A DNA stretch of 64,000 nt, from positions 1,402,501-1,466,500 of the forward strand of contig CANLPY010000001.1 in NCBI GenBank assembly GCA_947493165.1, read 5' to 3'. This DNA comes from an uncultured Erythrobacter sp. GTDB taxonomy: Bacteria > Pseudomonadota > Alphaproteobacteria > Sphingomonadales > Sphingomonadaceae. The notes under the pieces were generated by a model, which saw only the letters and a list, made by a program, of their open reading frames with translations, did not search any database and was not told the DNA's origin. This document shows, in pieces, positions 17,361 to 26,607 of the stretch; position 1 is the first letter of the stretch, and each line of letters starts with the position of its first letter. Both the position numbers and the translations under genes were made by a program.

Positions 17361-18536
17361 TTATCCAGTGACTTCAGCGACAGCGGCGATGAACTTGTCG
17401 ATATTGTCCATCGTCAACCCGGCAATGTTCAACCGGCCGGAACCCGCCATATAGATGCCGTGATCGTCCCGCAGCTGCGCGACTTGTTCCTTGCTCACCG
17501 GCAAAACCGAAAACAATCCGTTCTGAGTTCCCAGCGGGGTCAGATCGACACCGCCGGTTTGCCCTGCGGCCGCCAGCCGGTCACGAACCTGCCGCATCCG
17601 TGTCCGCATGGTTTCAAGTTCATCCAGCCACATCTGTGTCAGCGCATCATCTTCTAGAATAAGACGCACCGCCGCACCGCCGTGGTCTGGCGGCATAGAC
17701 CAGCTGGCGCGGGCCAGCGCGTTGGCGTTAGAAAACGCCTTGTCCAGCACATCCTCATCCTTCGCCATGATATAGAACGCGCCCACACGGTCGCGGTACA
17801 TGCCAAAGTTCTTATCGCAGCTATAGCAGATGAATGCCTCTGGCACTTTAGCAAGGACGCTGTGCAGACCTGCTGCATCCTCTTCCAGGCCGTGTCCCAG
17901 CCCCTGATAAGCGGTGTCGATGATCGGGAAAATGCCCGTTTCCGCGATGGCATCGCCAATCGCTTCCCATTGATCGGCGGTGTAATCGACCCCGGTTGGA
18001 TTGTGGCAGCATCCGTGCAGCAACACGCCGTCATTTGGCCCAGCATTACGGATCGCAGAAAGCACCGCATCAAGGTTTGCTGTCCCATCAGCATTGGCGT
18101 GTTCAAATGGCACAAATTCAAGCGCGATATCGCCAAAGATTTGCGCGTGGTTCGGCCAGCTTGGTGTGCCCATATGGAGCCGCTCTAGCCCGGCTTTTTG
18201 CACCAGAGCAGCAGCTAGGCGCACCGCGCCAGTTCCGCCCGGCGTTTGCATTCCGGCAATGTGTCCAAATCTGCTTCTGTCTTCGCCAAACACATAAGGC
18301 ACAAGCGCCGCGACAAAGCCGGTATCGCCTTCTGGCCCAAGGTAACTTTTGCTATTTTGCGTATCGACCAGCTTCTGCTCTGCAGCCTTGATCGATGCAA
18401 AGACCGGCGTATCGCCCTGACCTGTGCGATAGACGCCAACGCCAAGGTCGATCTTGTCGGGCCTTGGATCGGCGGCGTGAAGTTTAATGAGCGCTAATAG
18501 CGCGTCGGGCGATTGGGTTTCGAGTCGATTGAGCAT
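17361..18536 (-). CDS. Aspartate/aromatic amino acid aminotransferase (class I)
   Basis: A 391-residue PLP enzyme of the AspC/TyrB group. The start MLNRLETQSPDALLALI with DLGVGVY is typical. Lys242 in SCDKNFGMYRDRVG binds PLP, HGCCHNPTG supplies the conserved Asn, and the end carries GRLNIAGL. The gene probably converts tyrosine, phenylalanine or aspartate to the keto acid. The frame opens at 18575 but the ATG at 18536 matches the family start. HPPD and the kyn operon are encoded within 9 kb, which fits a role in aromatic amino acid turnover, though AspC function is equally possible. Confidence 0.9.
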   Translation of the reverse strand: MLNRLETQSPDALLALIKLHAADPRPDKIDLGVGVYRTGQGDTPVFASIKAAEQKLVDTQNSKSYLGPEGDTGFVAALVPYVFGEDRSRFGHIAGMQTPGGTGAVRLAAALVQKAGLERLHMGTPSWPNHAQIFGDIALEFVPFEHANADGTANLDAVLSAIRNAGPNDGVLLHGCCHNPTGVDYTADQWEAIGDAIAETGIFPIIDTAYQGLGHGLEEDAAGLHSVLAKVPEAFICYSCDKNFGMYRDRVGAFYIMAKDEDVLDKAFSNANALARASWSMPPDHGGAAVRLILEDDALTQMWLDELETMRTRMRQVRDRLAAAGQTGGVDLTPLGTQNGLFSVLPVSKEQVAQLRDDHGIYMAGSGRLNIAGLTMDNIDKFIAAVAEVTG

Positions 18537-18619
18537 AGCGCATTTGCCAATGCCCCGTGATTGGCAAGGCCGCAACCAGCTTTGCCTGCCTTACGCGCAA
18601 GTTTTGATTGCAAGTGGGC

Positions 18620-19501
18620 TTAAAAAGGCAGCCAGCGCTGCTTCTTGGAAAACTTCATGTAGCCCGCATTGACGCCAAGCCGCAGGCCCGCACCGACCCG
18701 GATAGGGATCATCACCACATCACCTTTGCGCATGTAGCTCGCGTTGAGACCGCCCACGAGGTATGCTTGGCCCTCGCCCGCTGGATAGCGTTCATACAGG
18801 TCTTCAGAATCATGAAGGTTGTACACCAACACAAAGGTGTTGGCCGCATTTGCGCCCGCATCAAAGCCGATCGATGGGCCTGTCCAATAGACTTTGCGTT
18901 CGCCTTCGATCTTGTGATGCAGCGTACCTGAGCCATAGCGCGCACCAATAATGAATGCGCCGCCAGCTTCACGCCCAACGATATAGCCATTGGGCTGACC
19001 CTGATCTTTCAGCAGGCCTTGGATCATCTTCGCAAGGCCCTCTGCCCCTTTGCCAAATACGCCTTCGGCCGCCCCGATCAGATCATCTTCGCCATATGTG
19101 GCGCTGTCGCTTGCTGTTTGAATGGTTCCGTCTGGGGCGGTTCCGCCATCCACCGCGCCCGGCTCTGACCATTCAGGCGCAGCCTGCGCATCGTTCGAGT
19201 AAGTTGAGAATTCATCATCAAACGTTGGCTGCGCTTGCGGCCGGTTTGGCTGTGACACATTCCAATCTGCGGTTGTGCTTTCTTGCTGCTGTACCGGCAC
19301 TGGTGCGCGGGTATCTGCTGCGACCGAGCTTGCAGTGTCCAAGTCACCATCAATCGGCGCAAGGTCGCTCTGCGCGGACGTGTCATAGGCTTCGTTAGGA
19401 TCAAACTCACCGACAGATTGCGCGGCGAGCGGGGTGCTAAGCAGTGCCAGCCCTCCTGCAAAAGCGAACCCGGTGCGGGCAATCAGCTGCGATAGTTTCA
19501 T
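18620..19501 (-). CDS. EipA/DUF1134 family envelope protein
   Basis: A 293-residue exported protein. The signal peptide runs to about residue 26 (LLSTPLAAQ). A disordered Gln/Pro/Ala/Asp-rich stretch follows, and the DUF1134 domain fills the C-terminal 150 residues with the marks GYIVGREAGGAFIIGARYG, KVYWTGPSIGFDAG and FVLVYNLHDSEDLY. EipA in Brucella and Caulobacter is a periplasmic protein needed for envelope integrity. The long frame opens at 19756, but AGAGG nine bases before the ATG at 19501 selects this start. A cluster of three GANTC sites lies about 90-120 bases upstream. Confidence 0.88.
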   Translation of the reverse strand: MKLSQLIARTGFAFAGGLALLSTPLAAQSVGEFDPNEAYDTSAQSDLAPIDGDLDTASSVAADTRAPVPVQQQESTTADWNVSQPNRPQAQPTFDDEFSTYSNDAQAAPEWSEPGAVDGGTAPDGTIQTASDSATYGEDDLIGAAEGVFGKGAEGLAKMIQGLLKDQGQPNGYIVGREAGGAFIIGARYGSGTLHHKIEGERKVYWTGPSIGFDAGANAANTFVLVYNLHDSEDLYERYPAGEGQAYLVGGLNASYMRKGDVVMIPIRVGAGLRLGVNAGYMKFSKKQRWLPF

Positions 19502-19587
19502 CGGATCAGACCTCTTCATGGGCGCATTCACGCCGGTTCTCGGGTAAGCAGAGTCCTTTCCTGCGGCCTCGACAATTGCGCGGCGAT

Positions 19588-19621
19588 GAATCGAATCGAA
19601 AATGCGACGAACCGAATCGAA
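19588..19621 (-). promoter_or_regulatory. Cluster of GANTC sites and 9-bp direct repeats upstream of eipA
   Basis: GAATC occurs at 19588, 19593 and 19614, three GANTC sites within 31 bases; by chance one is expected about every 256 bases. CGAATCGAA is repeated at 19592 and 19613, 21 bp apart (two helical turns). GANTC is the target of the alphaproteobacterial CcrM methylase. No function is shown by the sequence alone. Confidence 0.4.
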
Positions 19622-19782
19622 GTTTACGGCGAACCGTTCAGGCAGGCGCTGTGCATGGCCACTATGCCCGCGCATTCGCCTCGCGAAAAAGCGCACAATC
19701 AATTTTGATGAAGAGGTGTCTTGCCGCTGGCAATTCCGGCGACTATAGCGCGCCACTTGCAGTCAACCAAAACTGCCCGTGC

Positions 19783-19874
19783 GGAGACGTGGGTGAGTGG
19801 CTGAAACCAGTTCCCTGCTAAGGAACCATACTCTTTAACGGGTATCGAGGGTTCGAATCCCTCCGTCTCCGCCA
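19783..19874 (+). tRNA. tRNA-Ser (anticodon GCT)
   Basis: The acceptor stem GGAGACG pairs with CGTCTCC; discriminator G and an encoded CCA follow (19872-19874). The anticodon stem GTTCC/GGAAC holds the loop CTGCTAA, giving anticodon GCT at 19817-19819, which reads AGC and AGT. A long variable arm (19827-19846) and a T arm with GGTTCGAATCC are as expected for a class II serine tRNA. The kyn operon starts 91 bases downstream. Confidence 0.96.
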
Positions 19875-19965
19875 ACTTCCTCTATCGGTGAACACGCGCC
19901 CACTTGAGGGTGCGGGTAAGTTCGGTCACAGTCGCGCTGATCCGAATTTAATCGAGGTTCCCCCA

Positions 19966-20880
19966 ATGAGCGTTCGCAAACAGACCATAGATGGCCTCGA
20001 CGTGTTTGAAGCGGTGATCGAAGGCGAAACGATCACTTGGGACACCTCCCTTACCTATTCGAGCCATTTACAAACCGAAAAGCTGCTGTCCGCGCAGGAA
20101 CCGGTCTCTGACAAACCAGATGAAATGCTGTTCATCATCATGCACCAGAGCATGGAATTGTGGATGAAGCTGGTCCTGCATGAAGCAGAACAATTGATGG
20201 CTGACATGCGGGCTGATCATATTGCCCGCGCCTGCAAAACGCTTGAACGCATTGAGACGGTGCTGCGCCACATGACCCATAGCTGGGAAGTGCTTGCCAC
20301 GCTGACCCCGCATGATTTCGTGACTTTCCGGGGCTTCTTAAAACGCGCCTCTGGTATGCAATCGCACCAATTCCGCGAGCTGGAATTTCGCTTGGGTCTG
20401 AAACGTCCAGACATGTTGGTCATCCATGAGCATGATCAGGCAGCACAGCAGTCGCTTCAAGCTGCGCTTGATGCGCCGTCAGTCTATGATGAGCTGCTTC
20501 ATCTGATGGCGCGGCAAGGCCACGGTATACCAGACGCGCTGCTGACGCGCGATTATGCCGTGCTTTACACCCCTGATCCTGCGGTTGAAGACGCGTGGCT
20601 CGCCATATACCGCGACCCTGATCAGCACCGTGCGCTGTATCAGCTGGGCGAACGCTTCAGCGCGCTTGAGTATTATTTTCAGGAATGGCGCTTCAAACAT
20701 ATGAAGACAATCGCGCGCGTCATCGGGCAAAAACCGGGAACTGGCGGCTCTGCCGGGGCGGATTATCTCGCCCGCACGCTCGACCTAACCTTCTTCCCAG
20801 AACTGCTTTCGATGCGATCCCGCATTAGCCCGGCCACGGGTTCAGAGGCCGGCGGCTGCCCATTTCAAGGGGGCGATTGA
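19966..20880 (+). CDS. kynA: Tryptophan 2,3-dioxygenase
   Basis: A 304-residue heme enzyme that opens the indole ring of tryptophan to give N-formylkynurenine. LTYSSHLQTEKLLSAQ, LFIIMHQSMELWMKLVLHE (His60 in the distal pocket) and FRGFLKRASGMQSHQFRELE are conserved; His245 in RFKHMKTIARVIG is the likely axial heme ligand, followed by the hallmark KPGTGGSAGADYL. The frame opens at 19888 just after the tRNA, but the ATG at 19966 begins the conserved chain. It is the first gene of kynA-kynB-kynU, overlapping kynB by one base (TGATG). Confidence 0.96.
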   Translation: MSVRKQTIDGLDVFEAVIEGETITWDTSLTYSSHLQTEKLLSAQEPVSDKPDEMLFIIMHQSMELWMKLVLHEAEQLMADMRADHIARACKTLERIETVLRHMTHSWEVLATLTPHDFVTFRGFLKRASGMQSHQFRELEFRLGLKRPDMLVIHEHDQAAQQSLQAALDAPSVYDELLHLMARQGHGIPDALLTRDYAVLYTPDPAVEDAWLAIYRDPDQHRALYQLGERFSALEYYFQEWRFKHMKTIARVIGQKPGTGGSAGADYLARTLDLTFFPELLSMRSRISPATGSEAGGCPFQGGD

Positions 20881-21509
20881 TGAACCGTATCTGGGATATT
20901 TCGCAAGTCCTGCGGGCCGATTTACCTGTCTGGCCAGGGGAACCCGCGTTCGCTCTGCACTCACACGCGCAAATTTCAGCCGATTGCCCGGTCAATATTG
21001 GCGGGATAAGCGCAGGCCTACATTCAGGAACCCATGCTGACGCGCCGCTGCATTATGCAATTGAAGGCGCGGCATCGGCCGAATGCTCGCTTGATCCCTA
21101 TATTGGCCCATGCGCTGTACTGGACGTGACAAGCGCTGGCGAACGGATTGAAGTGCAGGACATTGATTGGGACAAAATCAATGGCCACACCCGCGTGCTG
21201 CTGCGCAGTTACGCCCGCTTTCCGCATGAAGAATGGGATGAACGCTTCAAAGCTGTTGCCCCTGATGTGATCGCGCGCATGGGAAAGCAAGGGGGTCTGC
21301 TTATTGGTGTCGACACGCCTTCGCTTGATCCGCAAAATTCAAAGACGATGGACGCGCATCACCAAGTGCTGGCTGCCGATATGCGTATCCTTGAAGGATT
21401 GGTTTTGGATGACGTTCCGCCGGGCGAATATGAATTGATCGCGTTACCACTGAAGATTGCAGGCGCGGATGCAAGCCCGGTTCGGGCTATCTTACGAGAG
21501 GTTTCGTAA
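20880..21509 (+). CDS. kynB: Kynurenine formamidase (arylformamidase)
   Basis: A 209-residue metal hydrolase of the cyclase/KynB family. The metal motif is H48-SGT-H52-A-D54-APL-H58 in HSGTHADAPLH; IWDISQVLRADLPVWPGE at the start and GLLIGVDTPSLDPQ, HHQVLAADMRILEGL later are KynB marks. It hydrolyses N-formylkynurenine to kynurenine and formate. The ATG at 20880 shares its A with the kynA stop; a TTG one codon earlier is less likely. Its stop overlaps the kynU start by one base. Confidence 0.95.
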   Translation: MNRIWDISQVLRADLPVWPGEPAFALHSHAQISADCPVNIGGISAGLHSGTHADAPLHYAIEGAASAECSLDPYIGPCAVLDVTSAGERIEVQDIDWDKINGHTRVLLRSYARFPHEEWDERFKAVAPDVIARMGKQGGLLIGVDTPSLDPQNSKTMDAHHQVLAADMRILEGLVLDDVPPGEYELIALPLKIAGADASPVRAILREVS

Positions 21510-22744
21510 TGCAGGATTTGATGAGCAAAGCGCGCGAGCTTGATCGCGGGGATCCTTTGCAAGACTTTCGGGACCGCTTTCAAATTCGTGAGGGACTGAT
21601 TTATCTTGATGGCAATTCGCTGGGCTGCCTGCCCAAGGCGACGGCGCAGCGTATGGGGGAAACGCTGCAACGCGAATGGGGTGAAGGCCTCATCACCTCA
21701 TGGCTGGATGCCGAATGGTCAACCGCGCCGCGCCGCATTGGCGACAAGATCGGCCAGCTAATCGGCGCGCAGCCGGGCGAGGTGATCGCGGCAGATTCGA
21801 CTTCGATCAATATCTTCAAAGCGTTGACCGCTGCCTTGTCTTTACGGCCTGACAGAACGACAATTCTGACCGAAACCGGCAATTTCCCAACTGATTCCTA
21901 CATGATGCAAGGGATCGGGGCGTTTACCGGCGGGCGGATTACCGTGCGCAGCGTCGCTCCCGAAGACGTGCTGGATGCGGTGGATGAGAATACCGCTGCG
22001 GTCTTACTGACGCAGGTGCATTATAAGTCATCGTTGAAACGCGATATAGCCTCCGTGACTAAAGCGATCCAAGATGTTGGCGCGTTGGCGATCTGGGATT
22101 TGAGCCACAGCACCGGCGCCATAGAATTGGATATGACTGGGGCCAATGTCGATTTTGCAGTGGGCTGCGGCTACAAGTTTTTGAACGGCGGACCAGGCGC
22201 GCCCGCTTTCCTTTATGCCGCAGCGCGCAACCACAATGCACAAGCGGTGCTGTCAGGCTGGTTTGGCCACGCCAAGCCGTTCGACTTTGATGAAGACTAC
22301 CGGCCAGCCGATGGAATTGAGCGTTTTTTATGCGGCACGCCCTATGTGCTGGGTCTCGCCGCGCTCGAAGAAGGCGTCGAAATGATGCTTGAGCCCCAAA
22401 TGGCTGACGTTCGGCGCAAGTCAGAATTGATGGGCGACCTGCTGATTGAGGCGATGGAGCCGCTATGCCGCGAATATGGACTGCGATTGGCCAGCCCGCT
22501 TGAAGCGGCACAGCGCGGCAGCCATGTCGGTTTCTCTCACGAGAATGCCTACGCCATGGTTCAGGCCCTGCGCGAGCTGGATATGATCGCAGATTTTCGC
22601 ACGCCAGACATTATCCGGCTAGGCATCACGCCGCTGTATTTGCGCTATACCGATATTATCGAAGCCGTTGCTCGGCTAGAACGCGTGTGCGCTGATCGAA
22701 TGTGGGACAAGCCGGAGTATCGCACGCGCGCCGCTGTGACCTGA
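21509..22744 (+). CDS. kynU: Kynureninase
   Basis: A 411-residue PLP enzyme that cleaves kynurenine to anthranilate and alanine. IYLDGNSLGCLPK, the WDLSHSTGA segment with its PLP-binding Asp, and Lys223 in VGCGYKFLNGGPG are the key features; the chain is full length. With kynA and kynB it completes tryptophan to anthranilate. No anthranilate-degrading genes are beside it, so the product may feed tryptophan, quinolone or central metabolism elsewhere. No Lrp-type kyn regulator is adjacent. It ends 32 bases before the convergent GGDEF-EAL gene. Confidence 0.96.
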   Translation: MQDLMSKARELDRGDPLQDFRDRFQIREGLIYLDGNSLGCLPKATAQRMGETLQREWGEGLITSWLDAEWSTAPRRIGDKIGQLIGAQPGEVIAADSTSINIFKALTAALSLRPDRTTILTETGNFPTDSYMMQGIGAFTGGRITVRSVAPEDVLDAVDENTAAVLLTQVHYKSSLKRDIASVTKAIQDVGALAIWDLSHSTGAIELDMTGANVDFAVGCGYKFLNGGPGAPAFLYAAARNHNAQAVLSGWFGHAKPFDFDEDYRPADGIERFLCGTPYVLGLAALEEGVEMMLEPQMADVRRKSELMGDLLIEAMEPLCREYGLRLASPLEAAQRGSHVGFSHENAYAMVQALRELDMIADFRTPDIIRLGITPLYLRYTDIIEAVARLERVCADRMWDKPEYRTRAAVT

Positions 22745-22776
22745 TCGGCCGCTAGTCTGCTCGGGCGTGCGAATTG

Positions 22777-24729
22777 TCAGGCGACAGCTTGTCCGCTCCA
22801 TCGTTCAGGTTGATCGTCGCTCGAATAATTTGCCAGGAATGTGTCTAGCGCCTCTGCTGTCATCGGTCTTCCGAACAAAAAGCCTTGAACCGCGTCTACG
22901 CCGACCCGTTTTGCCATGAGCAGATCAACCTCGCTCTCGATGCCTTCAAGCAAGCATTCGACGCCAAGTGTACGGGCCATGCCAGCAAGAGAAAAGAGCA
23001 CTTTTTCGGTCATCGGGTCGCCAGCATTTTCAAGGAAGGAGCGATCAACCTTGAGTTTTCGGATAGGCAAACGACGCAAGTAGCTGAAATTGGAATAGCC
23101 AGTGCCAAAGTCGTCCAGAGCGATCGAAAAACCGAGCTTTGCGAGGCGATTGAGGTTATCCGTGGCTTTTTCAAGATCGGCCATCATCGCCGTTTCGGTG
23201 ACTTCAAATTCGATCACCTTTGGGTCGATCTCGAACTGCTTCGCGAGGGCGATGATGTGATCGATAATGGGGTCGGTTATCACATCGTGGGAAGATAGAT
23301 TTATCGCCAGAGGCACGCTGTTGGATAAACCTTTGGCGACTCGGAACGCCTTTGAGACGACAGTCAGTGTGATTTCCGTGATTAATCCAGCTTCTTCAGC
23401 TACTTGGATGAAACGGGTCGGCTCAATACTGCCGACCATCGGGCTGGTCCAACGGGCTAAAGCCTCTGCCCTCACGACCTTTTGTTCGCGCAGGTCTATC
23501 TGCGGTTGAAACAACAACTCAAGTTCATTTTCTAGATCGGCAAAGCGCAGCGCCTGCTCGACCATATGCCGCTCAGCTGCCACCTTCGCATGCGCCTCGT
23601 TGAACACGACGCAGCGATTTTTACCCTGCTGCTTCGCCGCCATCAAAGCATAGTCGGCCTCGTTGATTTGCGGTCTTGCCGCCTCGCTGATGTCCATCAT
23701 ACGGCAGCCCATCGAACCTGAAACCCGCACGTGGCGCCCTTCAACCACATATGGCTTGGCGAGCGATTCGAGCAACCGGTCGCACCAATCTTTGATTTGG
23801 TCTTCCTCACACGGCGACACTAGAATGATATTGAATTCATCTCCGCCCATTCGGCTCACATGGGCCGAATCCTTGCAGTGATTATTCAACCGATCTGCAA
23901 CTTCCTTGAGCAGCAAATCGCCAACCAAATGGCCATGCACGTCATTGACAGCCTTGAACCCATCCAAGTCTACAAGGACAAGCCACAAATTGCTTTGCTC
24001 TGGCAGCGCGGCAAGAGTGGCTTGCTCCCGTTCGGTTTTCATCTGACCGGTGGCTTTGCGCAAAGCCTCGAAGAATGCACGGCGATTTGGCAGTCCGGTG
24101 AGGCTATCAGACAGCGATTTTTGCCGCATATTGTCGCCAACAATTCGTGCTTCTTCGAGCCGTCCTTCGGCATCAATTTTAGCCTTCGCAATAAAGCTGA
24201 TCGCTTTGCGCAAATAGAATGTGATCGACAGTGATGCCATGACTGCACCGAACACTAGGAAGCCATAGGTTACGGTATCCTCCGAGCTAAGCTTTGGCAC
24301 GTAGGTTATGAATGCAAGAGTCGCGAAAGCAATCGAAAGAGTCGACTGCCGCATACTCACGCTAGCGAGCGCAAAGAGCATCACCATGATTACAAAGTAA
24401 GAAAGCTTCGTCGGTTCAAATACCAAGTTCAGCGCAATCACGACATTGGAAACTACCAGAAAGTTGAGCACCACCAACATACGCTCGACCAAATTCGGCG
24501 GTGCTGGATTGCGGAGATAGAAGTATCCAATGATGCCCAAAGCTGAGGTGATCAGCGCACATGCGGTGACAACAAGCAAATCAGCGCCGTGGTAATACCC
24601 AAAATTGGTCGGAAAAATAATCAAGTAATATGCCGCAAAAACAGCAAAGTAGCCGCGAATGATCGGGCGATAGATTTCCTGCACCGCCGCAGCAGTCTTC
24701 GCATTCATTCCGATCGGTGTTGCAGACAT
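22777..24729 (-). CDS. Membrane-bound GGDEF-EAL cyclic-di-GMP enzyme
   Basis: A 650-residue protein with about five or six membrane helices in residues 25-180, then a diguanylate cyclase domain with an intact GGDEF motif (295-299) and a phosphodiesterase domain with EAL (422-424), EVTET and DDFGTGYS. Both catalytic signatures are complete, so either activity is possible; in such hybrids one usually dominates. It would set local cyclic-di-GMP and so attachment or motility. The membrane part has no named sensor motif that I recognise. ATG at 24729 was chosen over a frame start at 24753. Confidence 0.92.
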   Translation of the reverse strand: MSATPIGMNAKTAAAVQEIYRPIIRGYFAVFAAYYLIIFPTNFGYYHGADLLVVTACALITSALGIIGYFYLRNPAPPNLVERMLVVLNFLVVSNVVIALNLVFEPTKLSYFVIMVMLFALASVSMRQSTLSIAFATLAFITYVPKLSSEDTVTYGFLVFGAVMASLSITFYLRKAISFIAKAKIDAEGRLEEARIVGDNMRQKSLSDSLTGLPNRRAFFEALRKATGQMKTEREQATLAALPEQSNLWLVLVDLDGFKAVNDVHGHLVGDLLLKEVADRLNNHCKDSAHVSRMGGDEFNIILVSPCEEDQIKDWCDRLLESLAKPYVVEGRHVRVSGSMGCRMMDISEAARPQINEADYALMAAKQQGKNRCVVFNEAHAKVAAERHMVEQALRFADLENELELLFQPQIDLREQKVVRAEALARWTSPMVGSIEPTRFIQVAEEAGLITEITLTVVSKAFRVAKGLSNSVPLAINLSSHDVITDPIIDHIIALAKQFEIDPKVIEFEVTETAMMADLEKATDNLNRLAKLGFSIALDDFGTGYSNFSYLRRLPIRKLKVDRSFLENAGDPMTEKVLFSLAGMARTLGVECLLEGIESEVDLLMAKRVGVDAVQGFLFGRPMTAEALDTFLANYSSDDQPERWSGQAVA

Positions 24730-24828
24730 CAATAACCCCGGGTCAACCCGCAAAGGTCATTAGAATACAGGGGTTAAGGTAACGTAACGTAATTTTACTT
24801 GGAGAAGATTTTGCCTTGAGACGACAAT

Positions 24829-25386
24829 TCAGACTGCGCCGCGCTCTTTGCGGGCAATCTCATGCAACCAATCTGCGTGCCGCGGTGCCCTTTTGGTCTT
24901 TGACCATTCGTCGAGCATCACCGGAGCCACACGCTTCAGCTCGGCATATTGCTCATCCGTGCCTATATCGGCCGCCATTTCAACGCGGTGCCCATTGGGA
25001 TCAAAGAAGTAAATCGACTTGAAGATACCGTGGTGAGTTGGCCCAAGTACGTCGATGCCTTGTGCTTCCACATGCGACTTTGCCGCTAGCAAATCTTCCT
25101 CACTTGATACCCGGAAGGCAAGGTGCTGCACCCAAGCTGGCGTATTCTCATCGCGGCCCATTTCAGGCTGGTTTGGTAGCTCAAAAAAGGCGAGAATGTT
25201 GCCATTCCCTGCGTCAAGGAAGACGTGCATGTACGGATCGTAGTCACCCGTCGACGGCACGTGATCCTCAGCAAAGGCAGTCGTGTACTCCATGCCGAGA
25301 ACTCTGCCGTACCACTCAACCGTCTCCTTCGCATCCTTGCAGCGATAGGCGGCGTGATGAATCCCCGATGGCTTTACCGCGGTCAT
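24829..25386 (-). CDS. VOC-fold dioxygenase/glyoxalase-like protein
   Basis: A 185-residue protein of the vicinal oxygen chelate superfamily. [27 protein letters not shown] gives the first metal His, [14 protein letters not shown] the second, and [10 protein letters not shown] the terminal Glu. It overlaps hppD by four bases (ATGA at 25383-25386), so it is co-translated with it. The product may act on homogentisate-related or other aromatic compounds, but that is inference from context; VOC proteins range from dioxygenases to resistance factors. Confidence 0.8.
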   Translation of the reverse strand: MTAVKPSGIHHAAYRCKDAKETVEWYGRVLGMEYTTAFAEDHVPSTGDYDPYMHVFLDAGNGNILAFFELPNQPEMGRDENTPAWVQHLAFRVSSEEDLLAAKSHVEAQGIDVLGPTHHGIFKSIYFFDPNGHRVEMAADIGTDEQYAELKRVAPVMLDEWSKTKRAPRHADWLHEIARKERGAV

Positions 25387-26507
25387 TCAGCAGGTTCCTT
25401 CGTCTCGGTGCTTAAGACACCGCGCGCAACTTGGTCGCGCTCAATACTTTCAAACAAGGCTTTGAAATTACCCTCGCCAAAGCCGTCTTTGTAGTCACCA
25501 ACGCGCTGGATAAACTCAAAGAAAACTGGTCCAATGCGCGGCTCTGCGAAGATTTGGAGGAGCAAGCGCGGGCTTCCACCCTCGGTTGTACCATCAAGCA
25601 AGATGCCGCGCGTTTGCAGCGCAGCCTCATCTTGACCATGGCCGGGAAGACGCTCTGAAAGCATGTCGTAATAGGTCTGCGGCGGGGCCGTCATAAACGG
25701 CACGTCGAGCTTCTGAAGCCGGTCCCAACATGCCACCAGATCATCACAGATCAGCGCGATGTGCTGAATGCCTTCACCGTTGTACTGGCGCAGGTATTCT
25801 TCAATCTGACCCTTGCCGTTTTCACCCTCCTCATTGAGAGGGATGCGGATTTTCCCATCCGGCGCAGTCAGCGCTTTGGAGGTCAGCCCGGTATATTCGC
25901 CTTTGATATCAAAATAGCGGATTTCTTGGAAGTTGAAGAGCTTTTCATAGAAGTCTGCCCAATACGCCATCCGGCCACCATAGACGTTGTGCGTCAGGTG
26001 ATCGATCAATTGAAAGCCGCAACCTTCTGGGTGTTTGTCGACGCCGGGGAGATATTCAAAGTCGATATCGTAAATCGACAATCCGTTGCCTTCCTCGCTG
26101 GGATAGCGATCAATCAAATAAAGGATCGAACCACCAATTCCGCGAATGGCAGGTATGCTCAGTTCCATTGGTCCCGGAGCGTTGGCCACCGGTTCTGCGC
26201 CCTGTTCAAGGACATGGTCGTAAGCAGCCGACGCATCGCGTACGCGGAAGCCCATGCCGCATGCACCCGGGCCGTGCTCTTGCGCGAAATACCAAGCGGC
26301 AGAGCGAGGCTGATAATTGATGATGAGATTGATGCCGCCCTGGCGCCAAAGCTGGACATCTTTTGACCGGTGGTTTGCGACATGAGTAAAGCCCATCGTT
26401 TCAAACACGGGCTCAAGCACGCCTTTTTCAGGCGCACAAAATTCGACAAATTCAAAGCCATCAAGGCCGGCAGGATTGTCGAACAGGTCACCAGGATGCT
26501 TCGTCAT
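25383..26507 (-). CDS. hppD: 4-hydroxyphenylpyruvate dioxygenase
   Basis: A 374-residue iron enzyme with two VOC halves. Iron ligands are His170 in [11 protein letters not shown], His249 in [11 protein letters not shown] and Glu331 in [12 protein letters not shown]. It turns 4-hydroxyphenylpyruvate (from tyrosine transamination) into homogentisate, the step that leads to fumarylacetoacetate or to pyomelanin and tocopherol-like products. Homogentisate dioxygenase and the later genes are not in this window. A 20-bp dyad in front of the gene may be an operator. Confidence 0.96.
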   Translation of the reverse strand: MTKHPGDLFDNPAGLDGFEFVEFCAPEKGVLEPVFETMGFTHVANHRSKDVQLWRQGGINLIINYQPRSAAWYFAQEHGPGACGMGFRVRDASAAYDHVLEQGAEPVANAPGPMELSIPAIRGIGGSILYLIDRYPSEEGNGLSIYDIDFEYLPGVDKHPEGCGFQLIDHLTHNVYGGRMAYWADFYEKLFNFQEIRYFDIKGEYTGLTSKALTAPDGKIRIPLNEEGENGKGQIEEYLRQYNGEGIQHIALICDDLVACWDRLQKLDVPFMTAPPQTYYDMLSERLPGHGQDEAALQTRGILLDGTTEGGSPRLLLQIFAEPRIGPVFFEFIQRVGDYKDGFGEGNFKALFESIERDQVARGVLSTETKEPAE

Positions 26508-26532
26508 GTCGCTTTCACTCGCTCATTGGAAT

Positions 26533-26552
26533 TTGGTTACGTTTGAAACTAA
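26533..26552. promoter_or_regulatory. Dyad upstream of hppD, operator candidate
   Basis: TTGGTTACGTTTGAAACTAA is an imperfect palindrome (TTnGTTnC-N4-GnAACnAA), 25 bases before the hppD start codon and 55 bases past the stop of the thiolase-like gene. No regulator is encoded beside it. The call rests on symmetry and position only. Confidence 0.3.
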
Positions 26553-26607
26553 ATACACCGCCCACAGCGATTCTGCAAGACCCGCTTCACCCGAAATCGA
26601 AGCTCAA

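Noticed and set aside
19444..19821. Plus-strand open frame running into tRNA-Ser
   Set aside because: It covers the eipA promoter and the tRNA and carries no protein motif.
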